Below are positions 45,078-56,654 of a stretch of 64,000 bases of DNA, one piece after another; within the stretch, counting starts at the first letter, position 1, and the number at the start of each line of letters is the position of its first letter. A program made the position numbers and the translations under genes. The notes under the pieces were generated by a model. The model saw only the letters and a list, made by a program, of their open reading frames with translations, made no database searches and had not been told where the DNA came from. The stretch is from Ilyonectria destructans (Eukaryota > Ascomycota > Sordariomycetes > Hypocreales > Nectriaceae). The stretch covers positions 372,001 through 436,000 of the forward strand of contig JAHEWK010000017.1 of assembly GCA_020740775.1 (NCBI GenBank), read 5' to 3'.

Positions 45078-48000
45078 TTAACCCAGCTCATAGAAGTTAT
45101 GAGTCCGATAGTCTTGGTTTATGCCTGTTCTTGACTTATCATCTTGTACAGGTTGAAATCCGGATGAACCCCTGAAAGGCGCAACAGTAAGCACAGTGCT
45201 TTGAGACAAGTCAACAATGTCCTGTCCAGGCAGCGCCATGGGCGCGGAGAAGCCGACAAGTTTCGTAGCCCGGGCCCTGCACAATTTACATACAATGACA
45301 CCTCCGAATGTCATGTACGAATTGATGCATGCGGAGCAAAAACTGTGATTGCAAGGTCTCAGGCTATGAGGAATTAGTAAATGGAGGAGTCAAGACATGG
45401 CGGGGTCAGTGTATCGACACTTACATAGAGTCACACAAATTCTTTCCGCAACTTGTGCATGCAATCTTCAAGCCCTGGGTGACATTGCTTCCAAAGCGAA
45501 TGGGGCTTGAAGCATCAATATCGCCAACACTTTTAAGATTGAATAGATTGTCAGCACCATCCGTCTTGGCGCCTTCTCCCCAAGCTGCAAAAAAGGGGAA
45601 CCCGTGGCTTTTGTATATGTCAGGGGTGATTGGAGTGGGCGGCGTAAGCATTCCTGTTAAAGCTTCGAACGCAACAGAGTTGAGAATCTGGATACTCAGC
45701 AGGGTTGAGCGGGACTTGGACCATCGAATCGTGGGGAACCGATCTGCAAAAATGTGCTGGCGAATACGTGCGCCGGCGGCAATACCCATCGCCCATCCTA
45801 CATCTCTAATAACAATGTCAGTTAGTCCGTAGTGAAGGTAGGCAAGGGCCAATCTTACTCTTTGGGTTCATCTTGGCGCGGCGGGGGAATGTAACTGGGT
45901 GGTCTTGCGACTGAACCTGGCTGCTGGCCATATACAGGTTGTTGTTTCCCTGGCACCATCGGATATGGTGATGTTGGTGGAGGCGACGATGGGGCAGTAC
46001 TGACACCGTGAGATAGACTATATTGGTCGGATGGACTTTGCGGCGAATCAATTGACTGGTAAGATGGCATCGCTGAATCTGCTACAGATTGGTAAGATGG
46101 CATCGCTGAATCTGCTACAGACTGATAAGGTGATGGTGAATCTGCTACCGACTGATAAGGTGATGGTGAATAATCTGACCTCCCGGGAGCGACAGTGCCT
46201 GGGCCTGGAGAGGTTTGGCCTGCGGAGCCTGGAGATGGAGAGTATCGGTAGGAACTGGAAGCGTATGCTAGAGGATCGTAGGGTCTAGGAGCGTAGGACT
46301 CGGACTGAGGAGCATAGGGCTGTGGAGCGCTAGATTGAGGAGACTGCAAGGCGGGCGGCCGGGAGGTTTGCGGCTCTGGGATAGGCGTAGAAGAGTACCT
46401 TGAGTCTCCGTAGTCTTGCGTAGGAGCGGAGCCATAACTGAACTGTGGTGCTGATTGCTGCCAAACAGTCAAAGGCTCGGGTGTACTAGCATCTGACGAC
46501 CGGCCTGGATACGCTGAAGGTTGAACTGGTGGAGCAGAGTCCGGTTCGCCATACTGCGATGTTGGACTGGCAGACAGTCGCATTGGGACGCCCGGCGCAG
46601 CTGCTGACGTGGAATCTTGTCCGTAATATCTGGGTGCTAGGGGTGGAGGCGGCGGCATTGCATCAGCGACAGATGGAGACGTGGAGCTTTGTTCGTAATA
46701 TCTGGGAGGTGAAGGTGGCGGTCTTGCATAGGCCGTTGCTGTAGTGGGAGCCTGTTGGTACTGAGGCTGTTGGTACTGAGGTTGTTGGTACTGAGGCTGT
46801 TGGTACTGAGGCTGTTGGTCCTGAGGCTGTTGGTACTGCGGGCTTTGTGGCGACGGTGTATACAGCTCCTGTATACGGCCTTGGTTTGGTGATTGTTGAG
46901 TCTGCATTTGCTGAGTCTGCATTTGCTGCATTTGCGGTGGCATTGGCGATGCTGCTTGGGTCGACTGCGGACGATAACGACTATATATGTCACTCTTGCG
47001 TGGCTGCACGCAAAGCATGTCCCCGTCTTGTACTCCCTGCTGTTGTATGGAATGCCGGCGGCCATCAACAAGCAGCCTGCCATCATCGATACTGCCAATA
47101 AAGATATCGCAAGCAGACAGCTCTTGGCCTTGGATTTCAAAGCCAGCGTTCTTGCGCTCCTCCCAACAGTCCATGAGATCCCACCACGGCGACCATTGTA
47201 CCTTCTCCAATCTGATACAACCAGAATCCAGCCAACTGATGTCCAATTCCAGTTGGTACAGCGCAACCATGTTCACATTCGCTCCTGGGCGCCACGGGAC
47301 GAAGCCGGGGAGGTGATCGGGCTGCTGGCCAAAGAGGGCGTAGCCGTTGCTAGTATCCCCCAGTTGCTGGAGATAGAGGTGCCTCATGTGGAGATACTTG
47401 GCCTCCTCGCGATTGTCTGGCAAGTCCACTGGCAGCCCGGCAGACTTCCACCCCGGTGCGGCGAAGCGAAGATCAAAGACGTCGGCATTGGCGTGTGCTG
47501 GAGTGCTCTCCGGGTGCAGCTGTGATCCTTCATCTCCCATACTGAACATCTGCCACAAGTCTCCTGGTGTAATCTCGATTTGCAGTCCGCCGGTTGTTTC
47601 TTTTCCAGTTACTTGCTTTTCCACAGAGTACCCTGAGCCGAGAGGCATGGCAATAAACTGCTTCACGACGTCGTCTCCAACCGAGACCCCGTCGATTCGG
47701 ACTTGAGGAGGCACCAAGATGTAGTCCTGCTTATTTTGCGGGCGCTGCGAATTCCATAGCACGCCAGATAGGGCATTCACACCGCCTACGAACAAGCGGA
47801 GGGCAAATATGTCGTTTACTGCGTTGAATGTGATGAACATTGCCTCGCGTTGATACAGGGGAAAGAATATCCCTCCCTTCTTAGCCATGTCAACGAGACT
47901 TTGGTTCCGACTTTCCATCAGCTTTTTTTGGATTGCTGCCGTGTTGTAGACTGGAATGATGCCGAGGCCACTGGGGTGGTGATGAATGTCTATTCCCTCG

Positions 48001-48903
48001 GGAAGTCGAAGAGTGCGGTTGAAGTCGATTTCGATGGATGCTGGAAATGACTCGGCTTTCAACATACCCCCGGAGCAACTAAGGTAAAGTCGTCTAAGGT
48101 TGGTGACAAATGCTCCAAAGCTTTCATGCCTGTTAATGAGAAGGCCCCAGTCTGGGTCGTAAGAAGACGGCCCGTCGACAACTGCGACGTGATAGCCAGA
48201 GCGAAGGCCGTGTTTCCCGTTCCAAAATGGATCACTCTGCGCATTCCTTGCGAAGACCAGCGGTTGGAAGTCTTACAATGGACTTGAGTCAGTGACATCT
48301 GATGATTTTTAGTTACTTTGAGAGTTAGAACTCACCATTCTCCTTCAAGACTTGGTTGACCTGTGCCAAGGTCATGTGCCAAGGTCCGGAGATGACAACA
48401 GTATACCGCTTCCACTGCCTGTTGTCCTTTTTGACCTTTTGGATTGTAACTGAAATGCTCTCATGGGCAGGGAACCCTAGTTGTGCCATAGACAAGGGCG
48501 TGAATAACCACTACACAAACACGAGGAATCTCTCACCTTTTATCTCGAGACATTCTATTTCATCAACCGGGCCAGCCGCGATCTCAACGACTCCATGTTG
48601 CTGGGGATCCGGTGCGAAGCTTGACATGAAAGACTCGAACCCAGAGAAGCCAGTGATTGGTGGTCCAGCATCTAGATTCGACGGGCCCGGTGGCGGTGGT
48701 TGATATGGTGGGTACGGATTCGGAGGGACCGGATTTGGTGCGTATGGTGGATTGGGAGGCGCCGGATTTGGCGGATAGTAAGAATGACGACCGGACGGGT
48801 CAACCACATGTTTAGAACTCTGTCTGGAGAGGTTGGGATCCGGGAGATTAGCCCGTTCTTTTCCACTCCCTCCATCCTTCAGCTTCCTGAGGAATTTCCT
48901 CAT
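45078..48903 (-). CDS. Large Pro/Gln-rich protein with C-terminal RING finger
   Basis: The gene starts at ATG 48903 (MRKFLRKLKDGGSGKERANL) and ends at 45078; introns near 48530, 48310, 45830 and 45400 connect four readable parts, giving about 1,150 residues. The N-terminal part is proline-rich (PPNPYPPYQPPPPGPSNLDA) and leads into a globular region (RYTVVISGPWHMTLAQVNQV; EIDFNRTLRLPEGIDIHHHP; LQIEITPGDLWQMFSMGDEG). The centre is low complexity, with tandem QYQQP units and four PSYQSVADSA-type repeats. The C-terminus has a RING-like C3HC4 module: CTSCGKNLCDSM, then CNHSFCSACINSYM and CKLCRARA. An E3 ubiquitin ligase role is inferred from the RING only. I do not recognise the globular region by name; such proteins are common, lineage-variable genes in filamentous fungi. 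No signal peptide or membrane segment is seen. Confidence 0.75.
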
Positions 48904-49444
48904 GCTGGCGATCGCAAGGTAGCGCTGGGCGATAGGAGAATAACGTGGGTTGTTGGCTCAATGAGCCAGCACAAAATAGATGACGGTTATGCGCATCACG
49001 AGGGTAATCCGGGCTATCAAAAGAATAAAATCAAGGCAAGCTGTTCATAGTACGGGAGGGGAAGAGCTGAAATTGCGGCTGAAGTAGTCACGAGAAATCT
49101 AGACCTGGGTCTTAAGACAATAGACTAACCCAAAAGTCAAGCCACTTGTTGCCACCTTCGCCAACTTACCCTATACCTACGTCATAACCATAAGAACAAA
49201 CGGAAGCTACCGTAGAAACTCAGTCAACTCTGGCAGAAGTGTCCAAATGCAGCTAATCCCATTCGTCGCCCTACGTTCTTATGGGGGCCGCTACTTGTTC
49301 GAGAGGACTGAGTTTCTACGGCTTGTGGACGTCCCAAACACCACATTTTAGATAAAGGGAATGTCGAAAAACAAACACTATGCAACATAAGTGTGGCAAG
49401 CTCATCAGCGCCCCGACTTTATCAGATCTAAGAGGCATCCACAT
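48904..49444. other. Intergenic spacer carrying a perfect inverted repeat
   Basis: About 540 bp upstream of the RING gene and downstream of an MFS gene, both on the reverse strand. Apart from the inverted repeat at 49210-49321 I see no ORF or site of note. Confidence 0.5.
49210..49321. repeat. Perfect 16-bp inverted repeat, 112 bp overall
   Basis: CCGTAGAAACTCAGTC at 49210-49225 is the exact reverse complement of GACTGAGTTTCTACGG at 49306-49321, separated by 80 bp. A second weaker pair, CATAAGAAC near 49187 and GTTCTTATG near 49274, partly overlaps the loop. It could be the scar of a small TIR element, a hairpin RNA or a regulatory site; no target duplication is obvious at its borders. Confidence 0.8.
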
Positions 49445-51146
49445 TCATTTACCATATTTTACAGTCTCATACTGACTCCTGGCCCTAATCTGCGGGCCGT
49501 ATCTGAATAGTACCCATGGCACTGGTAATAGAGCCAATGCAATGAATCCGAGAAGACCACTTGCCCAGTCGATACCCAACGTTTTGTACACTTCTAAATT
49601 AGCGTTTCGACCATATATAAGCCGTTGGAAGGACCGGAGCTTACTAGGAAGTGCGAATAATGGGAAGGCTGCTGCAAATCCATACCTAGCTAGCGTGTTC
49701 GCGCTAATTGCACTCGCCACTAGAGATCCAGGATATGTCTCTGAGATGTAAACGATCGCGCTCACATATATGCAGAGGTTGCCCCAGGAGAAGAGGATTA
49801 TGGAAGCCGCAGGGCTACTCCAGGAGATTTCTTCCCGAGCTGTCCACCCAAACCAGAACAGGGCCACAGGCGGGCCGAAGCTTCCAATCATGGCGGAATA
49901 AAGCCGATGCTCTGGGGGAGTTTTGGTCAGTGCGTACCGGGCAGCTTGCTTGCGATAAATAAGTAAATCGCAGAGGATGATAGTAAAAAGTCCCAGGCAA
50001 CATCCGATGATGATAGAGGCAAACACCAAACCTGATTGCTCAATGTCGAAGTGGTAGACCATTCCAAAGGTATAGGGAACTGCAGCAAAGAAGCTGAAGA
50101 GTGTGCCAAATTCAGCGGAAACATAGAGACAGAGAAACAAAACGATCGGTTCCACTACCAACATGCGGAGAGGTCGAACAACGGAAACAAATACCAACTC
50201 CTTGACTCGAGTTTTCCAGAGGGGCGAATGTTCGATCCTGCCGCCTCTCTGTTTGACTATGCGACGCATGATGGCAGGGCGGAAGGTTTCCTCGGTGAGC
50301 GCAACCGTGACTATGCAGAAGACAGAAAGAAGAGCGAGTGCCCACTGGGTCGAACGCCAACCGTGTCGATTCACAAGAATGGACCCTATCACAGGACTAA
50401 TAACAGAGATCATCAGACCAACGGCAAGCTCAGTTCATCCGGAGGCGTAACTTACCCTAATCCAGGCCCCAAAAAAGGCATCAAGATAAAGACTGCAGAG
50501 ACTGTCCCTCGTCTTTTTGGCCTGAAGGTCTCTGTGAGTGATCCGGACGCGACAGCTAGCACCGGGCCCCAACAGAGACCCGACATGAAGCGGCAGAAGC
50601 AGAGCACTCCAAATGTATGTGAAAATCCAGCCCCAACCGCGAATACGGCACCCAAGGGCATGCTTCCAGCATAGATGGGATAACGGCCGATGGTTTCGGA
50701 CAAAGGACCGCCTAAGACGGGGCCAAGGCCTAACCCAAGCACATACATTGTGAGGGGAAGAAGGGCCACAGTGCTGCTGACGCTGAACTCTTGCATCAAG
50801 TCGGAATGGGCAGAACTCATTATCGACGTGCCGATACTTCTGTGGGTTCTACGTCAATCTCTGCGAGGAAAGACGGGTAGTGCCTGACATACGCTTGCAG
50901 GGCTGTTGACGAAAGCATTACGACTTGCAAGGTCTTCTTCCAGGCCGACCAGTTTTGGGGGTTTTCTGGTTCGTTTTCCCAATCGATGTCTTCTGTGGTT
51001 TGAGCACCATCCGGAGTGATTATGTCTGGTTGTGCCAGCTCGATATCAGTGACAGTGTCATCGTCGCTTGGTTCCGGTGCGAGCCGATGGAGCCCGCGGA
51101 TTGATTCGGTCGCAAGAGGACTTTTGACTTCCCCGGTAGACATCAT
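49445..51146 (-). CDS. MFS drug:H+ antiporter (DHA1, polyamine/multidrug-like)
   Basis: From ATG 51146 (MMSTGEVKSPLATESIRG) the soluble, acidic N-terminus runs to ENPQNWSAWKKTLQVVMLSS, the usual entry to the first membrane segment of DHA1 transporters. Two introns follow (near 50840 and 50420). Then come TVALLPLTMYVLGLGLGPVL and GGPLSETIGRYPIY (MFS motif A), FMSGLCWGPVLAVASGSL, RRGTVSAVFILMPFLGPGLG (motif C region), PVIGSILVNRHGWRSTQWAL, and six C-terminal segments to a stop at 49445. Homologues export polyamines, fungicides or fungal metabolites across the plasma membrane. Intact, about 525 residues. No regulator lies next to it; the 2OG-oxygenase-like gene is its upstream neighbour on the same strand, with 0.7 kb between. 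Confidence 0.88.
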
Positions 51147-51876
51147 TGAGCCGGAAGTATGACTGTAGAAGTGTAGACGAGCTTAATTGATGGCACTGGG
51201 AAGACGTTGAGGCTGTTCATTGTAGCACTTATATGAGGAATATTTGCTCCAGGGACTTTTGCCAAATAGACCTACCAAGGTCGCCGTGTGAAGTTTCTTC
51301 ACTATGACTGACTCACTAGCTGCCACTGGACATCAGACAGATGTCGCCTGCCTACTCCGGGATTGCACTGCATAGCCCAGATAACGCGTATGTTGGCCGT
51401 ATTAGGCGTAGTTGTATCCCTGTTGGTTAATGGGTAATGTGTTCCGGTTTGTTGAACTCTCTGCTGTCCGATCTTCGGAGACGGGGCCTCTGGATCTTTT
51501 GTGTACCAACACAACATGCAGGCATTGTCAAGGAAACATGACTCACGATGTGCGTTCGCTGAGATGCGATCAAGCTATCAAGACCGACTTGACTCAATGC
51601 GACTACGGACCCAGATCAGGGTGCTGAGATGAATGTCGGTGTTCATTAAAAACGACGAATTTGGATTGATTTGGGGCTGAGAAATGAAGAAATGAGCTGG
51701 CAAAAACGGTGGTTCCTAACGTTTCCATTGATAGACCTTGGCTGACACTGTAAAACACAAATGGTGGAAATCAGCAGTAATAAATTTGTATTCACTACGG
51801 TGACATAGCTAAGACTGCAAATCAAATCAAATTAAATCCACGCGCTGTAACAATATGCCATTAAACGACTGATCAG
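51147..51876. other. Intergenic spacer
   Basis: About 730 bp between two reverse-strand genes. Short ORFs on both strands show no domain. It holds the MFS promoter and the 3' flank of the oxygenase-like gene. Confidence 0.4.
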
Positions 51877-53049
51877 CTAAGATTCCACTAGATACTTCTG
51901 CAAGACATCCATAGGCAGCTCATGGCCGATATAGTTCGGCACGCGCTCGTACATCTCCCAAGCGGTATGCTTGAGCAGGTGAATCTGATCCTTGACCCAA
52001 CGCTCAACCTCCTCGCGACTGGGAGGCTCTTCGCCTTCTTCATCTCGCTCATTGATCCGCTTGATGGCAAGATCACAGCGCTCTCTCAGCCTCCAGAGTT
52101 TCTGGGCCATGAGGGTGTTCCGGGCCGCAACGATGCTATCACACTTGGGGTTAAAGCTACGAAGTGTGGTGGCAGTATCATCAGCATCAGGGTCGAGGAA
52201 GTCGTAGCTGTTGACCAGACTGAGACGCTCGCCGCAGTTCCGCACTCGCACAGCAGAGTGCTCGAGGTACCCGCCAGTCATCATGACAGCACCGCCAACG
52301 TTGGCGCCCCGGGCCTTGATGGTCTTTCCGTTCCCCATCTTGACGACCGTTTCACCACCCAGCATTGTAGAGGTATCGCTCAGCATCAAGACAAGAACAA
52401 CTGGGGTCATGTCCTTGTGCCACATGTCGAGGATCTCGTCTTCCCCCGACTGTGGTTGTTTTGCCAAAGGCTTAGGGCGTAAAGGGATTTCTGGCAAGTC
52501 GTAGGGGCTGCTGACGCTGTCGTCGCCGAGCTGAACGTTGATGTAGCCTAAGGCAATCTCGCCAGTCTGGAGCCGGAGAGCGTGCCCATAAGCACTATTA
52601 ACGGTGGCCTGGGTCACTGGGTGCTTCCACGCCTGCTTCAAGAAGTTCCCGTCCTATAGACCTGTCAGCAAGTTTTCTCCTCCACGGTATATCTAGCAAG
52701 TACTTACACCTTTGACGTTGCCGTACCCGCGAATGATGGTGTAGTCTTTTTCACCATAGGTCTTCATGTACTTGTCGAGAAAGGAGCGGCGGAAGACCTC
52801 TCTGCGGATCATGCGCACCCCCTCCTCGGTAAACAACTGGAAGGGTTCGGTATAGCACATGTCGGGACATCCTTTGGGCACCGGGAGCCCAAGCTCAGTG
52901 AAGGTATGACGGGCTGTGGGAGGATGGTAATTGAGATGGATAGCAGGATCGAAGGGGGGGATCGGCAGCTGCATCTCAGCTTCCTCGAAGGTCGTGGGTG
53001 GTGCGTCAAGCAGAGCAGCCTCTTGGGTGTACGTGGAAAGTTCGGTCAT
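51877..53049 (-). CDS. 2OG-Fe(II) oxygenase-like protein
   Basis: Two exons, ATG 53049 (MTELSTYTQEAALLDAPPTT) to the stop at 51877, with one intron at about 52655-52707 joining IIRGYGNVKG to DGNFLKQAWKHPVTQ; about 370 residues. The N-terminal part has FTEEGVRMIRREVFRRSFLD. The core shows a possible iron-binding triad: His-x-Asp in MWHKDMTPVVLVLMLSDTS, and a distal His in GGAVMMTGGYLEHSAVRVRN, with GGETVVKMGNG between, as in the jelly-roll fold of prolyl-hydroxylase-like 2OG enzymes. The C-terminal third (IHLLKHTAWEMYERVPNYIG) is helical and not part of the fold. The substrate is unknown. Homologues are common single genes in ascomycetes beside transporters or metabolite genes. No signal peptide, so probably cytosolic. 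Confidence 0.78.
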
Positions 53050-53970
53050 CTTGATGCTACGAGGGGTTAACAGGCATGAAAGTGATAGCTAGAAGAAGTG
53101 TTGATTATATTATCTTGTCAAGAGGGCGATAGGATATTTATCGAGCCGGTGTTTGGATCACAGGTCCATCTGCAAGTGCGAAGTCGGAAGCCGTCGCGAC
53201 AACAACTTCGACTTTGGTGCATCCGAGGCGGGACAATGCAGCTGCTATAGGTCGCACGAGACCTCGTGATGCACACTATTTACCCCAAGACTATTTACCC
53301 CAAGACATTCATGGCCGACCCCAGACTGGGAAATCTACGCGGGGTGAAGGCGTTATCAAGGTCAGGCGATAGGGTATCATCAACGTACCCCACTCCCAAA
53401 GGCGCCGTAGCTCGGATGGGATGTATCCAGCTCGAATCAAGGCAGTTTTCGGAAGCAACAAATGTTTCTGCTTAAGGAAAAGTGACCCGGACCGCGTCGA
53501 TATACTGTAATCCACGTCCTCCAGCCGGACACTGGATGCTAAGATACAGATAAGCAATGTATTCCAAGCCTTATCATTGGCCGCCCTTGGGATCAGCGTT
53601 TACCAGGAGCTTCTGAGTCGTCTATCCTCGACGGGCGGGCGTACGTATACCGCTTGTCCTGAATTGGCAAATCTACCCCTTTCATAATGCTACGTGAGTC
53701 TGGGGTTGCGATATGCATAGCTTCCGAGAAGGGAAGTTGCTTTCACCGTCGAATGTTAGTCTTCTCCCTCAATCAGTAGAGCAAGGTAATCGATAGCGTA
53801 CCCTTGCAACAGCAGAAGTCAGCTTATTTCTAAGTCCGTCAGCAACGACTTGAAAAGACCAGCTTTCCCGAGGCTTGAGATTCAATTCGCTAAGTCTCGA
53901 GTATTCGTTTTCACCATTCAACACCCATCAACAAGCCTCAAGATTCTCGGAAAGAGAGACTTTCGACAAG
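53050..53970. other. Shared divergent promoter region
   Basis: About 0.9 kb between the oxygenase-like gene and the forward MFS gene. A direct repeat TATTTACCCCAAGAC occurs twice in tandem at about 53277-53306. ORFs are short and featureless. The divergent arrangement would allow joint control of both genes. Confidence 0.5.
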
Positions 53971-55739
53971 ATGTCGGAGAAGAGCAAGGAGAAACATTCT
54001 GATCTGGAGGGCATGGGCGACCCACCGTCTTGCCCTTCGGATGTTGCAGTCGCTGAGACTTTTGTCACTACTACCGGTGGCCATGACGTTCTGGACATGC
54101 AAGATCTGGACCCTGCCTTGAATCTCAAGATGCACCTCATTAACAACGTGGGTCGCTCGCTAGCCAGCAAAACGAGTCAAGCTGACTCCGGATTATAGGC
54201 CATTGACGAAATCGGATGGACACCATACCATCTCAAATTATTTTTCCTGAATGGCTTTGGGTACGAACATACACGCTGTGACAAGAATGCCTGTTGTCGA
54301 TTTCCGCTGACTGTTTCCTCACCCGCAGCTATGCGGTTGATTCAATGATAACCCTTTTACAGTCCATCATCGCCGGCCAAGCGTTTCTAGAATTTGGCCA
54401 GAAAGGATATGCCAACGGCTTGACCATTGCAACCTATGTCGGAATGCTTTCAGGTGCCCTTTTCTGGGGCCTTGGAGCTGATATCATTGGGCGCAAGTAC
54501 GCCTTCAATATCTCTCTCTTCATCTGCTCCATCAGCTGCATTATTGCCGGGGCTATGCCCACCTGGGAGTCCCTTGGGGTTTGGGTTTCATTACTCAGCT
54601 TTGGGGCTGGCGGCAATCTTATTATGGATACAGCTGTATTTCTTGAATATCTCCCCAGTAACAAACAGTGGTTACTGACCCTTCTTGCATGTTGGTGGGG
54701 ATTTGGCCAAGCTATTACAGGCTTTATTGCCTGGGGCTTTATGGTCCCTGACAAGTGGAACTGCTCTGATGTTGCAACTTGTACTAAAGCAAATAACTGG
54801 GGATGGCGATACGTGATGTTTACTGGTGGTGCACTCGTTTTCCTTATGTCTATCCTCAGAATCGCCATTATTAGACTACGCGAAACTCCAAAATATCTTG
54901 TTGGAATTGGTAAGGAAGCTGAACTGGTCGAGACACTTCAGTATCTGGCCACGAAGTACAACCGACAATGCTCTCTGACAGTAGAGCAGCTCGAAGCCTG
55001 CGGCACTGTTACATCTGCGCACAGCAAAAACCGCTTCTCTGTCGGCGAAACCCTGATCCATTTCCGAGGGTTGTTTGGCACCAAGAAAATGTCAATCTCG
55101 ACAGGGTGTCTAATTTTGTCATGGACCATGATTGGCCTGGCGTATCCCCTCTTCTATGTGTTCTTGCCGTAAGTGACTCTATTTCTGTTCTGGACCTATT
55201 GCCACCGGTTCTGTCAATACAAATTGAGACGTTAACAATGATATAGAACATACCTGGAGAACAACGGTGCTGTGTTTCATCGCACTGAATTTGAGAAATG
55301 GCGAAATTATGCCCTGACGAACATCAGCGGCATTCCCGGACCTGTTGTAGCCGGCTTTATGTGCAATACCAAACTTGGCCGCAAGTACACTATGGTTATC
55401 GGGGCCCTTATCACAATGGCCTTCTTTTTCTCTTATACGGCAGTCAAGACATCGGTGCAAGATCTCGTTTTCACCTGTTTAATTGCATTCTGCATCAACA
55501 TTTATTACGGAACGCTCTATGCCTACACCCCTGAGGTATTGCCGAGTGCTCACCGAGGTACTGGAAATAGCATTGCCGTCGCGTGCAACCGCATTATGGG
55601 TATCGTTTCTGCAGTTGTTGCAACTGAAGCCAATACTTTAACACCAGCGCCTATCTACGTCTGCGCCGCGCTCTTCATCGCTATGGCTGGGGTCTCGGCT
55701 GTATTCCCATTTGAGCCGTATGGTCACCGAAGTTCTTGA
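53971..55739 (+). CDS. MFS transporter, SV2/sugar-porter-like
   Basis: ATG 53971 (MSEKSKEKHSDLEGMGDP) begins an acidic cytosolic N-terminus. Introns near 54148-54198, 54262-54331 and 55170-55247 connect LNLKMHLINN, AIDEIGWTPYHLKLFFLNGF, YAVDSMITLLQSIIAGQAFL and the C-terminal half. IGWTPYHLKLF...GFGYAVDSM is typical of the fungal SV2-like group of MFS transporters. MFS motif A is seen as GLGADIIGRKYAFNIS, the central loop region includes RLRETPKYLVGIGKEAELVE, and the second-half repeat NTKLGRKYTMVIGALIT and YTPEVLPSAHRGTGNSIAVA follow. About 530 residues, intact, stop at 55737-55739. Group members carry sugars, organic acids or organic cations; the substrate is unknown. It is divergently arranged with the oxygenase-like gene. 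Confidence 0.87.
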
Positions 55740-56654
55740 TGAAACGGTGTAGAGACGGAGTGAAAGCTGTTTCCCAGATATGGGTTTGGATAAGAGACTC
55801 GTTAGTACAAATGTGTCGGGTTAGCCGCAACATTGCATCCAATGTCATTCATGATTCTTCATAGCGCGTCACGCAGTAACTGGATAAGGCGGTCCCAACT
55901 AAACTGACTATCTTCTGCTTACAGGGACGGCCTTGTGCGGACTTTATGAATACCTCCAAGTGTCTTGTTAGCTGCACCCACTGTACTAACCGCAGTATTA
56001 AAATCCCAAGTGTGGAAATGCGGTTAAATTGGCCCTTCACTTATAGAGCATCTTAGCTTAAGCTTTGCTCACATACTGACTTTCCGTAATAATCACGGTA
56101 CATTTGATTCGTTCTGGTGATTTTATTCCTTGCCTAGTAACTCGTCTAACGGTATACGTTATAAAACAAGAGAACAATGATGCAAGGTGATAGCCCGTGA
56201 CGACCAGAGCCACCAGGAACCAAATGTCAGGCCCCAAGGAGGCCAGTGACTGTATTTAACGTAGCCACCTTGACGAAGGGTTAGACTATCGCAAGTACAG
56301 TACGTTCACAATCTTGTCTGTCGCCGCTAAAGGAAGTACCAACCTCACACTCAAGATTGTCGATCCCTGCGGTGTAAATGTAGTCATATGGCAAGCTTGC
56401 TTGTTAAGAACTATAGAAATGTCCAGTCAATTAGAAGGTCAAATAATTTGATAAAAAATATTGATCGGGCCAATGTCGGCCCTGAATGCCAAAAGAAACC
56501 CGTCAAATAACATCGTAAACACTTAGGACTGAAGCTCCCTCAATAAACCGCCGAAGGCCGTCTGTCTTTATGGATTGACTGCGAGATAAAGCCTGGTTCA
56601 TCATAGTATACCATCATGATCTCTCCGAAGTGCAAAAGATTGACCTTGGCGGTT
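55740..56654. other. Intergenic spacer between convergent genes
   Basis: About 0.9 kb between the MFS stop and the end of the secreted-protein gene. A reverse ORF at 56540-56788 overlaps the end of that gene and may be an alternative last exon (VNLLHFGEIMMVYYDEPG). Otherwise nothing is recognised. Confidence 0.45.

Noticed and set aside
46031..47706. Several forward ORFs opposite the RING protein
   Set aside because: They mirror the low-complexity Pro/Gln repeats of the reverse-strand gene and have no features of their own.
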